Shown here piece by piece: positions 18,503 to 27,409 of a DNA stretch of 64,000 bases. The stretch lies in NCBI RefSeq assembly GCF_014635025.1, contig NZ_BMCE01000001.1, positions 930,001 to 994,000 on the forward strand, read 5' to 3'. Source of the stretch: Fictibacillus barbaricus (lineage in GTDB: Bacteria > Bacillota > Bacilli > Bacillales > Fictibacillaceae). The notes below the pieces were generated by a model. That model ran no database searches. It was not told the origin of the DNA and was given only the letters and a program-made list of their open reading frames with translations. A program made the position numbers and the translations under genes. Each line of letters starts with the position of its first letter. The stretch's first letter is position 1.

Positions 18503-18533
18503 CCCTCTTACGTATGTAAGAGGGCTTTTTTTC
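18503..18533 (+). terminator. Terminator of the fad operon
   Basis: CCCTCTTACGTATGTAAGAGGG is nearly self-complementary and is followed by a T-run. Confidence 0.9.
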
Positions 18534-18614
18534 TTTAAACAAATTTTAAAAAGTGTAGAATTTCTTGTTTTATTGGTGACACTATTTTGTGGTACTATGA
18601 ATAGGGGTGATATT

Positions 18615-18974
18615 ATGATACTGAAAGTTTATGAATATCCAAAATGCTCCACATGTCAAAAGGCTAAAAAGTGGCTGAAAGAAAATGATGTAGCCTTTGA
18701 ACCTGTACATATAGTGGACAACCCTCCTACAAAAGAAGAGCTCAAGAATCTGATTCAGTTAAGCGGATTAGAGATAAAGAAGTTCTTTAATACGAGCGGG
18801 ATGAAATATCGCGAGTTGGGTATGAAAGAGAAAATGAAAACGGCTACTGAAGAAGAACTGCTAGAACTTTTGGCAAGTGATGGTATGCTCATTAAAAGAC
18901 CGATTGCAACAGATGGCAAGCAGGTCACAGTTGGATTTAAAGAAGAACAATACGAAAAGACTTGGAAAAAGTGA
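18615..18974 (+). CDS. yusI: ArsC/Spx-family thioredoxin-fold protein YusI
   Basis: A 119-aa member of the ArsC/Spx family. The redox-type motif PKCSTCQKAKKWL has cysteines at 11 and 14, and RPIATDGKQVTVGF near the C-terminus is typical of this fold. It lacks the features needed to call it an arsenate reductase or Spx itself, so the role is uncertain. The start at 18615 follows GGGGTGAT; the longer frame to 18573 has no ribosome binding site. The position between fadE and gcvH is the same as yusI in B. subtilis. Confidence 0.85.
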   Translation: MILKVYEYPKCSTCQKAKKWLKENDVAFEPVHIVDNPPTKEELKNLIQLSGLEIKKFFNTSGMKYRELGMKEKMKTATEEELLELLASDGMLIKRPIATDGKQVTVGFKEEQYEKTWKK

Positions 18975-19048
18975 TGCGTTACTAACTATGATAAAAATTT
19001 TTTATTGTAGTTCTTATAAAAACAAAGAAAAAGCTGGAGGGATTACAC

Positions 19049-19435
19049 ATGGAATTTCCAAAAGAATTACGCTATTCAGAAGAACACGAGTGGACAAAAA
19101 CAGAAGAAGGAAATAAAGTTCGTATCGGTATTACTGCATTTGCACAAGACGAGCTAGGAGATATCGTGTTCGTTGAGCTTCCTGAAGTTGGTGATGAACT
19201 TACTGCAGACGAGCCATTCGGCAGCGTAGAATCTGTAAAGACAGTTTCTGAGCTTTATGCTCCTGTTTCTGGAAAAGTTGTAGAAGTTAACGCTGATCTT
19301 GATGACAGCCCTGAGCTTGTTAACGAATCTCCATATGAGAAAGCATGGATGGTAGTGGTAGAGCTTTCAGATTCCTCTGAGCTTGAAAAATTAATGACTG
19401 CTGAACAATACGAAGAATTAATTAAAGAAGATTAA
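19049..19435 (+). CDS. gcvH: Glycine cleavage system H protein
   Basis: Lipoyl-carrier protein of 128 aa. The lipoylation site is Lys64 in the motif [15 protein letters not shown], and the N-terminal YSEEHEW is a family hallmark. In Bacillus and related Gram-positives GcvH also serves as the relay for lipoic acid assembly, which links it to lipA at 58 kb. Start after CTGGAGGG. It is followed 62 bases later by yusG. Confidence 0.97.
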   Translation: MEFPKELRYSEEHEWTKTEEGNKVRIGITAFAQDELGDIVFVELPEVGDELTADEPFGSVESVKTVSELYAPVSGKVVEVNADLDDSPELVNESPYEKAWMVVVELSDSSELEKLMTAEQYEELIKED

Positions 19436-19497
19436 TGAAAAGAATCTCTTCAGGAAAGAATAGACATACTGCTATTCTTTTTTGGAGGGATTTTTTT

Positions 19498-19737
19498 ATG
19501 AACCAAGATAGACGCGATGTGACATCAAGAGTATTTGGAAAAATGAAAGGCGGCTCGATGTCCCTATACCTGGATAAAGATGAAATCGGTCAAATTCGTT
19601 TCACGAATCAGGGGAATTTATATGAAATGGCTGAGGGATTTGAATTTGATGCGGATAAAATATATAAACGTGACAAATCGCCAGAGATTCCGAACCCATC
19701 AAAATATGTAGACGAATGTGACAAGGGCTGGTGCTAG
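19498..19737 (+). CDS. yusG: YusG-like small protein
   Basis: A 79-aa cytoplasmic protein, hydrophilic, with a beta-rich centre (GGSMSLYLDKDEIGQIRF) and a C-terminal CDKGWC. It corresponds in place and size to B. subtilis yusG, downstream of gcvH; function unknown. The start at 19498 has TTGGAGGG 7-8 bases upstream. A longer frame from 19435 has no ribosome binding site and overlaps the gcvH stop. Confidence 0.75.
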   Translation: MNQDRRDVTSRVFGKMKGGSMSLYLDKDEIGQIRFTNQGNLYEMAEGFEFDADKIYKRDKSPEIPNPSKYVDECDKGWC

Positions 19738-19741
19738 AGAA

Positions 19742-19788
19742 AAAAAGAGGATGATGTCAAACGAATAGTTTGCATTCATCCTCTTTTT
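19742..19788. terminator. Bidirectional terminator
   Basis: AAAAAGAGGATGA pairs with TCATCCTCTTTTT; A-run on one side and T-run on the other serve the convergent yusG and KGG-protein genes. Confidence 0.9.
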
Positions 19789-19799
19789 GCTTAATTTTC

Positions 19800-20120
19800 T
19801 CAATCACCCTTTTGTCGTCCAGCACTTCCGCCTTTAGCTCCTATTTTCTGATAAAAATTCTTATCTTGATTCTGAGAGGTTGTTATACCCCCTTTTTTTC
19901 CTATTTGCTGATAGAAGGTTTTACTATGGGTGCGGGATGTTGTGCTGCCGCCTCTTCTCCCTATTTCTTGATAAAACTCACTGCTATGTTTTTTTGCGGT
20001 AGAAGAACCGCCCTTTTTTCCAATTTCCTGATAAAACTCCTTCCCTCGAGACTTGGAAGTTTTTTCTCCACCTAAGCGGCCTGCTTCTGCTCGGCTCATT
20101 TTTGCTTCTGTTTTTGGCAT
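19800..20120 (-). CDS. KGG-repeat general stress protein (GsiB-like)
   Basis: A very hydrophilic 106-aa protein with four tandem 20-aa repeats of the form FYQEIGKKGG plus a Ser/Thr/Lys spacer, the KGG motif of GsiB and related desiccation-stress proteins (PF10685 type). No signal peptide or hydrophobic core. Probably a disordered hydrophilin made in stress or in the spore (inference). The start at 20120 has GGGAGGAG upstream; a 15-residue extension in frame has no ribosome binding site. Confidence 0.85.
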   Translation of the reverse strand: MPKTEAKMSRAEAGRLGGEKTSKSRGKEFYQEIGKKGGSSTAKKHSSEFYQEIGRRGGSTTSRTHSKTFYQQIGKKGGITTSQNQDKNFYQKIGAKGGSAGRQKGD

Positions 20121-20359
20121 TTTAACACTCCTCCCTATTTTGTTTATGCCTCCTTTTTCCCTCAATTACTAGGAAACCAAACACTTTTACAAAGAATTAG
20201 GACAAAACGCATACGACTTTCATATAAGAGTAGGAATATAGGAAAAAGGGGTATAGTAATAAAGAACATCTCTTGCAGGATTTTAATAAAATAAAGCAAA
20301 TATATAATCTAAGCGATGCATTCATTTAATAGTTCTTCAACGTATAGGAGAGATGAGTA

Positions 20360-20707
20360 ATGAATGAAAGCATAAATAAAGTGATCATTGTCGAAGGAAA
20401 ATCAGATAAAGATAAACTAGCGGCCATCTTAGATGAACCTGTGGAAATCATTTGTACAAACGGAACATTAGGTTTGGATAAATTAGAAGAGCTTGCATTA
20501 GCTATAGAAGATCGAGATGTATATATCTTGGTGGATGCTGATGATGCAGGCCACAAATTAAGAAAACAGCTACAACGCGAGCTTCCGAATGCAGAGCATT
20601 TATATATTAATAAAATGTACAGAGAAGTTGCAAAAACACCACTGATGTACCTTGCAAAAATATTGGTGGGTGCACACTTTAATATTCATAAGAATTGTTT
20701 AGGATAG
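20360..20707 (+). CDS. yusF: Toprim domain protein YusF
   Basis: A 115-aa protein made almost entirely of one Toprim domain: IIVEGKSDKDKL supplies the conserved Glu near residue 12 and VYILVDADDAGHKLR the DxD motif near residue 55. Small Toprim proteins of this kind resemble the catalytic half of RNase M5 and primases; the actual reaction of YusF is not known. ATG start after ATAGGAGAG. In B. subtilis yusF and yusE are neighbours; here a decayed stretch separates them. Confidence 0.8.
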   Translation: MNESINKVIIVEGKSDKDKLAAILDEPVEIICTNGTLGLDKLEELALAIEDRDVYILVDADDAGHKLRKQLQRELPNAEHLYINKMYREVAKTPLMYLAKILVGAHFNIHKNCLG

Positions 20708-21285
20708 TGATGATGAAAAAATGGGTTTATATATGAACGTCTTTTACTTTAGTTAATGGATGTAATTATAAAACAACGAAGACAAACAACCTGTATGACA
20801 TGATGTCATCGCTAAAAATTTAAATATACCCTGGCAAATTAACAGCTCCCAAAGTGAGATATGGATTAGTTTACGAACAGAAGGATTGTTTCAAAGGCCA
20901 AAGTAAAAACTTACCTCTTTTCCCCTGAATCTTAAAGAAGATTTCTGATGCGGGGAAAGGAGGTTTTCTTAGGTTTATAAGACATACAGTTTGAAACAAC
21001 AAAAAAGCATATGCTTATTACCCATATCAAGCTGATGGAACTACTTTAAACAGAATGGCGGAAATGAATATTTAAGGCTGGAAAATGGACCGAAAACCGC
21101 ATTCAGATCAAATAACAGTCAATACATTTTCCAAAGAGCCAGACGTAATCGTTACCAAACAAGTACGAATTCGTGATATCCTTATTAAAGAAGTCGGTTT
21201 ATTTTTTGTAACGAATAATACAGATGGAAGAGGGCGGCCTTCTCAAGATAATGAGAAGCGGCTTAAACTATCATTAGATAAATAA
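20708..21285 (+). pseudogene. Decayed coding remnants between yusF and yusE
   Basis: No intact gene is visible in about 580 bases. One frame near 20799-20906 reads HDVIAKNLNIPWQINSSQ and continues to a stop after GLFQRPK, a protein-like fragment without a start. From about 21003 another frame reads KKAYAYYPYQADGTTLNRM, stops at a TAA at 21072, then stays open in the same frame from an ATG at 21085 to 21285 (66 codons, ending RGRPSQDNEKRLKLSLDK). I do not recognise the parent gene. It could be one or two genes broken by mutation, or the last part could still be a small gene. Confidence 0.4.
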
Positions 21286-21296
21286 CGGAGTAAATG

Positions 21297-21635
21297 ATGA
21301 AAGAAATCACACGTAGTAATTGGGAAACAGTTATAGATCAATCTCTGCATCAACCATTCTTTTTATACTTGGAGACCCCATTATGCGGTACATGTAAGAT
21401 GGGGAAAAAGATGTTTGAAGTGGCTGTAGAGACGATTCGGGTTCAAAGAGCCGAATCCATACAAGTAGGGGTTAGCAATATAAACGAAATGCCTGAACTT
21501 GCTTCTAAATATGGTATAACAAGTGTTCCGTGCTTACTTATTCTCTCAAGAGGTATTGCGATCAATCGAATTTATGCCTTGCAATCAGCTGGAAATATTT
21601 ATCAATCTATGTTAAAATTATTGGATAAGGAATAA
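21297..21635 (+). CDS. yusE: Thioredoxin-like protein YusE
   Basis: A 112-aa thioredoxin-fold protein. The redox motif is CGTC (LETPLCGTCKMGKKMF) instead of the usual CGPC, and the cis-proline loop GITSVPCLLI has an extra Cys. It matches B. subtilis YusE in place and size. Two adjacent ATG codons (21294 and 21297) are possible; the second is better spaced from CGGAG. A role as a small thiol-disulfide reductase is inferred. Confidence 0.82.
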   Translation: MKEITRSNWETVIDQSLHQPFFLYLETPLCGTCKMGKKMFEVAVETIRVQRAESIQVGVSNINEMPELASKYGITSVPCLLILSRGIAINRIYALQSAGNIYQSMLKLLDKE

Positions 21636-21756
21636 AATCCGTTGAAAAAAAGTGTGGGAAAATGCCCATATTTTGATCATGAGTATCTAATTCTACAAAA
21701 AAATAGCTTTTTCGGGGGTAATTAAGCAAGAAAAAAATGGGAATTTAATGTCGGCG

Positions 21757-21793
21757 GCACACTCTTCTGTAACAATGAAGGGTGTGCTTTTTG
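21757..21793 (+). terminator. Intrinsic terminator after yusE
   Basis: GCACACTCTTC pairs with GAAGGGTGTGC, then TTTTT. Confidence 0.85.
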
Positions 21794-21892
21794 ATTTAAA
21801 ATCCATCATAACCCTTGTGATATAGGGCTTTTAAAAAAATCGCTAAATTATCAGTTAGTTTTGTGTATTCAGTACTTTAACAATAACGTCAC

Positions 21893-21917
21893 AAATGTTA
21901 CGAGCGCTGTAACATTG
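21893..21917. promoter_or_regulatory. Inverted repeat upstream of sigI
   Basis: AATGTTAC and GTAACATT form an 8-bp inverted repeat around GAGCGCT, about 180 bases before sigI. It resembles a dimeric repressor operator, but no T-run follows and the regulator is unknown. The rest of the 461-base gap 21636-22096 holds the yusE terminator and AT-rich, promoter-like sequence without a gene. Confidence 0.35.
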
Positions 21918-22096
21918 TTATAGAACTGTATCCTACAAATGTCAAAAGTCATGGTATAAATGAATAGGAGAGCTTGTTTGTATGTTTGCTCCTGGGCTAA
22001 TTGTGGTAAATAAGAATGATTTTACTTTTATAACAAAAACAAAAGATTTCCTGGAATAATTGAACGTAATTTTTTTAACAGAGGTGATTGATAATC

Positions 22097-22852
22097 ATGA
22101 CATCTTTAAACCTAAATGCAGTATTTCCGATAGCAAAGAAAAAACTAACTAGCATAGAAGATAAAGTTCTAACGATCCAAGAAAGAAACGATGAGAAACT
22201 AAGAAATGAATTAATCGGTGATTACCAGCCATTCATTAAAAAAGTGACGTCAAAAGTTTGCAGTCAATATATAGATCGTACAATGGATGAATTTAGTGTA
22301 GGTCTTTTTGCCTTTAATGAAGCGATTGATCAATACCAGGAAGGACAAGGAAGCCGTTTCTTATCCTTTGCGGATATGGTTATCAGACGAAGAGTCATTG
22401 ACTATATTCGAAAAGAAGTCCGCCAGAACAGACTTATCTTCTTACAGCCAGATGAGGAAGATGAAGAAGGACGCTTAGAAGAAAGTTATGCAGAACAAAA
22501 GGCTGCAATGGACCACTTTGAAGATCAAATTCAAGTTGAAAATCGTGTATACGAGATCGAAGAATACCAAAAACTTTTAAAATCATTCGGCTTAAACTTT
22601 AAAGTGTTAAGTAAACACTGTCCTAAGCATGTTGATGCGCGTGAAAATGCTAAAGAGATCGCGCGACTTTTAGCTGAAAACGAAGAACTTGCCGCATTTC
22701 TGAAAGAAAAGAAACAATTACCGATAAAAGATTTGTTAAATATGGTATCCTGTAGTCGTAAAACCATAGAGAGAAATCGAAAGTATATAATAGCAGTATC
22801 ACTTATATATTTAGGCGATTTTCAAGCGCTGAAATCATACATTCAGCCTTAA
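22097..22852 (+). CDS. sigI: RNA polymerase sigma factor SigI
   Basis: Alternative sigma factor of 251 aa in the SigI group. The region-2 segment FSVGLFAFNEAIDQYQEGQG, the FLSFADMVIRRRVIDYIRKE helix and the C-terminal SCSRKTIERNRKYIIA segment are typical. In Bacillus SigI responds to heat and cell-wall stress and is held by RsgI, encoded directly downstream here. The ATG at 22097 is preferred: GAGGTGAT lies upstream, while the TTG at 22088 would sit on top of it. Confidence 0.93.
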   Translation: MTSLNLNAVFPIAKKKLTSIEDKVLTIQERNDEKLRNELIGDYQPFIKKVTSKVCSQYIDRTMDEFSVGLFAFNEAIDQYQEGQGSRFLSFADMVIRRRVIDYIRKEVRQNRLIFLQPDEEDEEGRLEESYAEQKAAMDHFEDQIQVENRVYEIEEYQKLLKSFGLNFKVLSKHCPKHVDARENAKEIARLLAENEELAAFLKEKKQLPIKDLLNMVSCSRKTIERNRKYIIAVSLIYLGDFQALKSYIQP

Positions 22853-22943
22853 GGTGAGGTAATGATGATTACATGGTAAGAGAGAATACGTCTTCTCTTA
22901 CCTGTAATCTATACTGATCCTGCTACATGCGGGAGGGATATCA

Positions 22944-24056
22944 TTGAAAAAAGGCAGCGGCATTGTGATTGAAGTAACAAATAAAAAGGCTACTTTGCTT
23001 ATGAGGGACGGAACATTTGTTACGGTAAAAGTACCAGCAGGTAAAAAGCCTCTTGTAGGCAATGAGTATCAGGCTTCTTATTTTTCACAAAGAAAAAGAA
23101 GTCTTTTTGTGTTGCCATCAATCTCTCTATCGGTCGCGGCTTTAGTTGCTTTTCTCTTTATATCAGGTTTGATGCCGACTAGCAGTCAGCCTGCAGCTGC
23201 AGCATATGTAAGCTTTGATATCAACCCGAGCCTAGAAGTAGGCGTAGATGAAGATATGAACGTTATAGAAATTGATACGTTTAATGAAGAAGCAAAGCAT
23301 ATTATAGAAAAATACAACCTTTCAGCAGATGATTCACTCTTGTTTGAAATATTTGCTGATCAATTAATTAAAGCTTATGAAGCAGAAGGTTACATGAAGG
23401 CAGATCAGTCTATGCTGATTACAACAATATCGAAAAAGTCCAGCAATAAAGAGACAGAAACCGCCTTAGACCAAGCGGTAAATACGATCGTAAAAAAAGC
23501 GGTCGTCCAATACCCGGTGGCTATTACAGTATCTGAAACGAATGAGGATACCCGTAAGAAGGCTAAACAGCTAGGAGTGTCTTCCGGAAGATATACGGCT
23601 TTCCAAAAAGCCAAGAAAAACGGGAAACCGTATACAGAAAAAAAGATAAAAGAAGTTAAATTTCAAGAATTAAAGGTAAATGCATCTTCTGAAAAGGATA
23701 TAAAAGTAGTACCGCATCCTCGTCAGATTAAGTCGTCGAAGCACGAGATCAAACAAGAGATAAAACAACAGCAGCCTAAAATGAATGTAGATCATAAGAT
23801 ACAACAAAACCTTGATCACAAGCAACACCTGAATAAAACTAAAGAAAAAAAAATAGTTAATCCTAAAAAATCCAATTCAATTCAAAGCAACAAACATGAC
23901 AAATACAACAATAGAGACAATGACCAGCCGCAAAAAGAAAAAAAAGCTGTACCAAAAGAAAAAAAACCAAAAGAATTTGCAAAGAAACGGATGACAAACA
24001 ACAAAAGTGCTAAAAATCAGCAACAAAAACAGCATAAAAATAAACATAAACACTAA
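22944..24056 (+). CDS. rsgI: Anti-sigma-I factor RsgI
   Basis: Membrane anti-sigma factor of 370 aa. The N-terminal 50 residues (KKGSGIVIEVTNKKATLLMRD start) form the RsgI cytoplasmic domain; one transmembrane helix spans about residues 55-80, followed by the conserved YVSFDINPSLEVGVDE segment outside. The last 120 residues are a Lys/Gln/Asn/His-rich low-complexity tail that probably lies in the cell wall. TTG start after GGGAGGGAT. It forms an operon with sigI, 91 bases downstream. Confidence 0.93.
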   Translation: MKKGSGIVIEVTNKKATLLMRDGTFVTVKVPAGKKPLVGNEYQASYFSQRKRSLFVLPSISLSVAALVAFLFISGLMPTSSQPAAAAYVSFDINPSLEVGVDEDMNVIEIDTFNEEAKHIIEKYNLSADDSLLFEIFADQLIKAYEAEGYMKADQSMLITTISKKSSNKETETALDQAVNTIVKKAVVQYPVAITVSETNEDTRKKAKQLGVSSGRYTAFQKAKKNGKPYTEKKIKEVKFQELKVNASSEKDIKVVPHPRQIKSSKHEIKQEIKQQQPKMNVDHKIQQNLDHKQHLNKTKEKKIVNPKKSNSIQSNKHDKYNNRDNDQPQKEKKAVPKEKKPKEFAKKRMTNNKSAKNQQQKQHKNKHKH

Positions 24057-24177
24057 TTGTGAGTAAACCTGTCGCAATACCAATAACGATTCCTTGCAGC
24101 TGTCGAAGAGTTTATAAAGGTATATGAATATTCCTCTCGAATCGGTGAAGTAACAACCAATTCGGGGGGGATTTTTA

Positions 24178-24522
24178 ATGTTGGATATCCATCACTATGA
24201 AGACCAAATTGCCAAAAGTCCGTATCTGCCACTTTATAATATCCCGGTTAAACCAAACTTTAATTTTAATAATGAATTTACCCTAAGGATTGAATACAGA
24301 GAGGGAGAGCGGAACAGAACTGTAACGTTTACAGGGGATCCGAGATATCTTTCTTTAATGTTAGAAGGGAAGATGAAGCTAACCACTTTGTTGCGTCAAG
24401 AGATGATTGAATTTCATGGAACACTTAGGCAGCGATTAAAATGGGAAGCCATTTTTTATCTGAGCTCGCATTGGGAGCAAATATCTGCAGGGGTTTTATT
24501 AAAAAGTGCAAAAAATATTTGA
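24178..24522 (+). CDS. yusD: YusD-like SCP2-type small protein
   Basis: A 114-aa soluble protein. The stretch around residues 33-75 (FTLRIEYREG, TFTGDPRYLSLMLEGKMKL) resembles the SCP2 sterol-carrier fold of B. subtilis YusD, which also lies just upstream of the methionine transporter operon. Biological role unknown. Start after CGGGGGGG, 7-8 bases upstream. Confidence 0.7.
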   Translation: MLDIHHYEDQIAKSPYLPLYNIPVKPNFNFNNEFTLRIEYREGERNRTVTFTGDPRYLSLMLEGKMKLTTLLRQEMIEFHGTLRQRLKWEAIFYLSSHWEQISAGVLLKSAKNI

Positions 24523-24602
24523 CACATATCGACAAGGGTGATAATATTCTTCACAGTGATTCAAAACATGAAACGAATTAACTGAATAAAGTAACACTTT
24601 TA

Positions 24603-24735
24603 CTTATCACGAGAGGTGGAGGGACTGGCCCTATGAAACCCGGCAACCGCTAGATCTATTGTCTAACTATAGAACTAGAAAGGTGCCAATTCCTGCGAGG
24701 CTTTATAAGCCTTGGGAGATGAGGAGAACGTGCAT
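24603..24735 (+). ncRNA. SAM-I riboswitch (S-box)
   Basis: The conserved S-box core is plain: TATCACGAGAGGTGGAGGGAC, then CTATGAAACCCGGCAACC, AAGGTGCCAATTCC and GATGAGGAGA. It precedes a terminator hairpin and the metNPQ operon, so high S-adenosylmethionine would end transcription before metN. The 5' end is given by the start of the P1 stem. Confidence 0.96.
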
Positions 24736-24745
24736 AGAATACTAT

Positions 24746-24786
24746 ATGCCTTTCTGCTCATATTGAAGCAGAAAGGCATTTTTTAT
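24746..24786 (+). terminator. Terminator of the S-box expression platform
   Basis: ATGCCTTTCTGCT pairs perfectly with AGCAGAAAGGCAT and is followed by a T-run, 25 bases before metN. Confidence 0.93.
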
Positions 24787-24811
24787 TTAGATAAGAAATG
24801 AGGTAAGGATC

Positions 24812-25837
24812 TTGATTAATTTACAGTCAGTCCGTAAAGTCTTTCAAACCAAGGATGGTGAGGTAAAGGCTGTTGATACGGTAGATTTAAACATAAGACA
24901 AGGAGAAATCTACGGGATTATTGGATATAGCGGTGCTGGTAAGAGTACCCTTATTCGAATCCTTAACATGTTAGAGCGTCCTACCAGCGGAACCGTTACA
25001 ATCGGCGGGAAAAACATGTCAGAACTTTCTTCTAAAAAGTTAAGAGAAGCCAGACAAGAGATTAGTATGATCTTTCAGCACTTTAATCTCTTATGGTCTC
25101 GTACAGTAAGAGAAAACATTGCATTTCCGCTGGAGATTGCCGGCTATCCAAAGGATAGGATCAAACAGCGCGTTGATGAACTGATCGATCTTGTAGGTTT
25201 AGAGGGCAGAGGCGGCTCCTATCCTTCACAATTAAGTGGCGGGCAAAAGCAGCGTGTGGGTATCGCTCGTGCTCTTGCAAATGAGCCAAAGGTTCTTTTG
25301 TGTGATGAAGCTACCTCCGCTCTTGATCCTAAAACAACTGACAGCATTCTTGATCTTCTAGTTGAAATCAACCAGAAGCTAGGATTAACAATCGTTCTCA
25401 TTACCCATGAAATGCATGTTATTCGAAAGATCTGTCATCGTGTTGCGGTTATGGAAAAAGGTAAAGTAGTAGAAGAAGGCGATGTACTAAACGTTTTCAA
25501 AAATCCAAAAGAACCCATTACTAAGGATTTTGTTAAACAGGTCACAGAGCCAGAAGAAACAGTAGATACCATCAGGCAGTTTATTCAGGAGTTTCCTGAA
25601 GGCAGGATCGTCCAGCTTACTTTTGTCGGCGGCCGGGCAGGACAGCCATTAATTACAGAACTAATTCGTAACTACGAAGTAGATGTTAATATCCTTCAAG
25701 GGAAAATTACACAAACCCAAAATGGACCTTATGGGACGCTATTTATCCAGATAAAAGGTTCTGAAGCTGCACTTTCTAACGCAATGGAGTTCTTAAACAG
25801 CGTGCAGGTTGAAGTAGAGGTGATTCACAATGCTTAG
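24812..25837 (+). CDS. metN: Methionine ABC transporter ATP-binding protein
   Basis: ATPase of the D/L-methionine uptake system, 341 aa. Walker A is GYSGAGKST near residue 38, the signature is LSGGQKQRVGIARAL, Walker B is VLLCDEATSALD, and a C-terminal NIL-type domain of about 90 residues follows, as in MetN regulators. TTG start after GAGGTAAGG. Expression is set by the S-box upstream. Its 3' end overlaps metP by 8 bases. Confidence 0.96.
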   Translation: MINLQSVRKVFQTKDGEVKAVDTVDLNIRQGEIYGIIGYSGAGKSTLIRILNMLERPTSGTVTIGGKNMSELSSKKLREARQEISMIFQHFNLLWSRTVRENIAFPLEIAGYPKDRIKQRVDELIDLVGLEGRGGSYPSQLSGGQKQRVGIARALANEPKVLLCDEATSALDPKTTDSILDLLVEINQKLGLTIVLITHEMHVIRKICHRVAVMEKGKVVEEGDVLNVFKNPKEPITKDFVKQVTEPEETVDTIRQFIQEFPEGRIVQLTFVGGRAGQPLITELIRNYEVDVNILQGKITQTQNGPYGTLFIQIKGSEAALSNAMEFLNSVQVEVEVIHNA

Positions 25838-26498
25838 TACATGGTTCCCTAATGTACAATGGGATGTTCTTTTAGAAGCGACACAAGAAACACTTTATAT
25901 GTCTGCTATATCAGTGGTCATAACTTTTGTTTTGGGCCTTGCGCTTGGGCTAGCTCTATTCTTGACATCTCCAGGAAACTTATGGGCAAATAAATTTTTA
26001 AACAGTCTTATCGCTATTATCGTTAACGTCTTTCGTTCGATCCCGTTCATTATCTTAATCATTTTATTGATTCCATTTACTCGTTTTATTGTAGGTACCA
26101 TGCTTGGGGCAGAAGCAGCACTTCCTGCGTTAATCGTAGGAGCTGCACCATTTTACGCTCGTATGGTTGAAATCGCTTTGAGAGAGATTAATAAAGGGGT
26201 AATTGAAGCTGCTAAGTCAATGGGAGCTACAAATACTCAGATCATCTTTAAAGTCTTAATTCCTGAAAGTACGCCAGCTCTTGTATCGGGAATTACAGTT
26301 ACGGCGATTGCACTTGTAAGTTATACCGCAATGGCTGGAGTTGTAGGTGCAGGAGGGCTAGGTAACTTGGCCTACATGGAAGGATACCAAAGAGATAATG
26401 CAGATGTGACACTTGTATCAACTGTACTTATCTTAATAATCGTATTTATTATTCAATGGATAGGAGATCGAATCACTACTACTCTAGATAAGAGATAA
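25830..26498 (+). CDS. metP: Methionine ABC transporter permease
   Basis: Permease of 222 aa with five hydrophobic segments and the EAA loop EAAKSMGATNTQIIFKVLIP near residues 131-150, typical of methionine-type importers (MetI/MetP). ATG start after AGAGGTGA, overlapping metN. In an operon with metN and metQ. Confidence 0.95.
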   Translation: MLSTWFPNVQWDVLLEATQETLYMSAISVVITFVLGLALGLALFLTSPGNLWANKFLNSLIAIIVNVFRSIPFIILIILLIPFTRFIVGTMLGAEAALPALIVGAAPFYARMVEIALREINKGVIEAAKSMGATNTQIIFKVLIPESTPALVSGITVTAIALVSYTAMAGVVGAGGLGNLAYMEGYQRDNADVTLVSTVLILIIVFIIQWIGDRITTTLDKR

Positions 26499-26525
26499 CG
26501 TTTAGACAACAAGGAGGAACTTCAC

Positions 26526-27344
26526 ATGAAAAAAGTATTATCTTTTCTTTTATTAGCTCTTCTTGCAGCAGCGCTTACGGCTTGCGGGAATAAAACGGAA
26601 GGCGGGATCAGCGACGAGAAATTGGTTGTTGGTGCATCTAATGTTCCGCACGCTGAAATCTTAGAAGAAGCAAAACCCCTTTTAAAAGAAAAAGGTGTTG
26701 AGCTTGAAATCAAGACGTTCCAGGACTACGTGCTACCGAATAAGTCTTTAGATGAAAAAGAGATCGGTGCTAACTACTTTCAGCATATACCCTATTTAGA
26801 GGCGCAAATGAAAGACCATGGCTATAAATTTGAAAATGCAGGCGGTATTCACATTGAGCCGATCGGTGTATATTCTAAAAAGTACAAATCACTTGATGAA
26901 CTGCCAGAAGGCGCAACAATCATCATGTCCAACTCTGTAGCTGACCATGGACGTATGCTTGCTTTATTAGAAAAAGAAGGCTTGATCAAAGTTAAAGAAG
27001 GTGCAGGATATGAAGCACAAGTAAAAGATATCGCTGAGAATCCTAAGAAACTTAAGTTTAAAGCTGATGTCGACGCTGGTATGCTGCCAAAAGCATATAA
27101 AAATGGTGAAGGCGATGCCGTTCTAATCAACACAAACTATGCTATTGATGCTGGTTTAAACCCGCAAAAGGATGCAATTGCTCTTGAAGGTTCTGATTCT
27201 CCATTCGTAAACATCATTACAGTTCGCGAAGGTGATAAAGATAAGAAATCTGTTAAGGCATTGATAGAAGTATTGCGTTCAAAAGAAATCGGAGACTTCA
27301 TTGAAAAGAAATATGAAGGCGCGGTTGTACCGGTAACAGAATAA
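26526..27344 (+). CDS. metQ: Methionine-binding lipoprotein
   Basis: Substrate-binding lipoprotein of 272 aa, NlpA/MetQ family. The signal peptide ends in LTAC with Cys20 as the lipid attachment site. The family motifs NYFQHIPYLE and IMSNSVADHGRML are visible. Start after AAGGAGGA. Last gene of metNPQ, closed by a strong terminator. Confidence 0.96.
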   Translation: MKKVLSFLLLALLAAALTACGNKTEGGISDEKLVVGASNVPHAEILEEAKPLLKEKGVELEIKTFQDYVLPNKSLDEKEIGANYFQHIPYLEAQMKDHGYKFENAGGIHIEPIGVYSKKYKSLDELPEGATIIMSNSVADHGRMLALLEKEGLIKVKEGAGYEAQVKDIAENPKKLKFKADVDAGMLPKAYKNGEGDAVLINTNYAIDAGLNPQKDAIALEGSDSPFVNIITVREGDKDKKSVKALIEVLRSKEIGDFIEKKYEGAVVPVTE

Positions 27345-27353
27345 ATAATGTAT

Positions 27354-27392
27354 AGGATGTCTCACTACTGTAGTGAGACATCCTTTTTTTTT
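27354..27392 (+). terminator. Terminator of metNPQ
   Basis: AGGATGTCTCACTAC pairs with GTAGTGAGACATCCT with a short loop, then eight or more T. Confidence 0.95.
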
Positions 27393-27409
27393 AGGTGACT
27401 ACAGTCTAT

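Noticed and set aside
20799-20906. Small gene ending in GLFQRPK
   Set aside because: No start codon or ribosome binding site; recorded only as a remnant.
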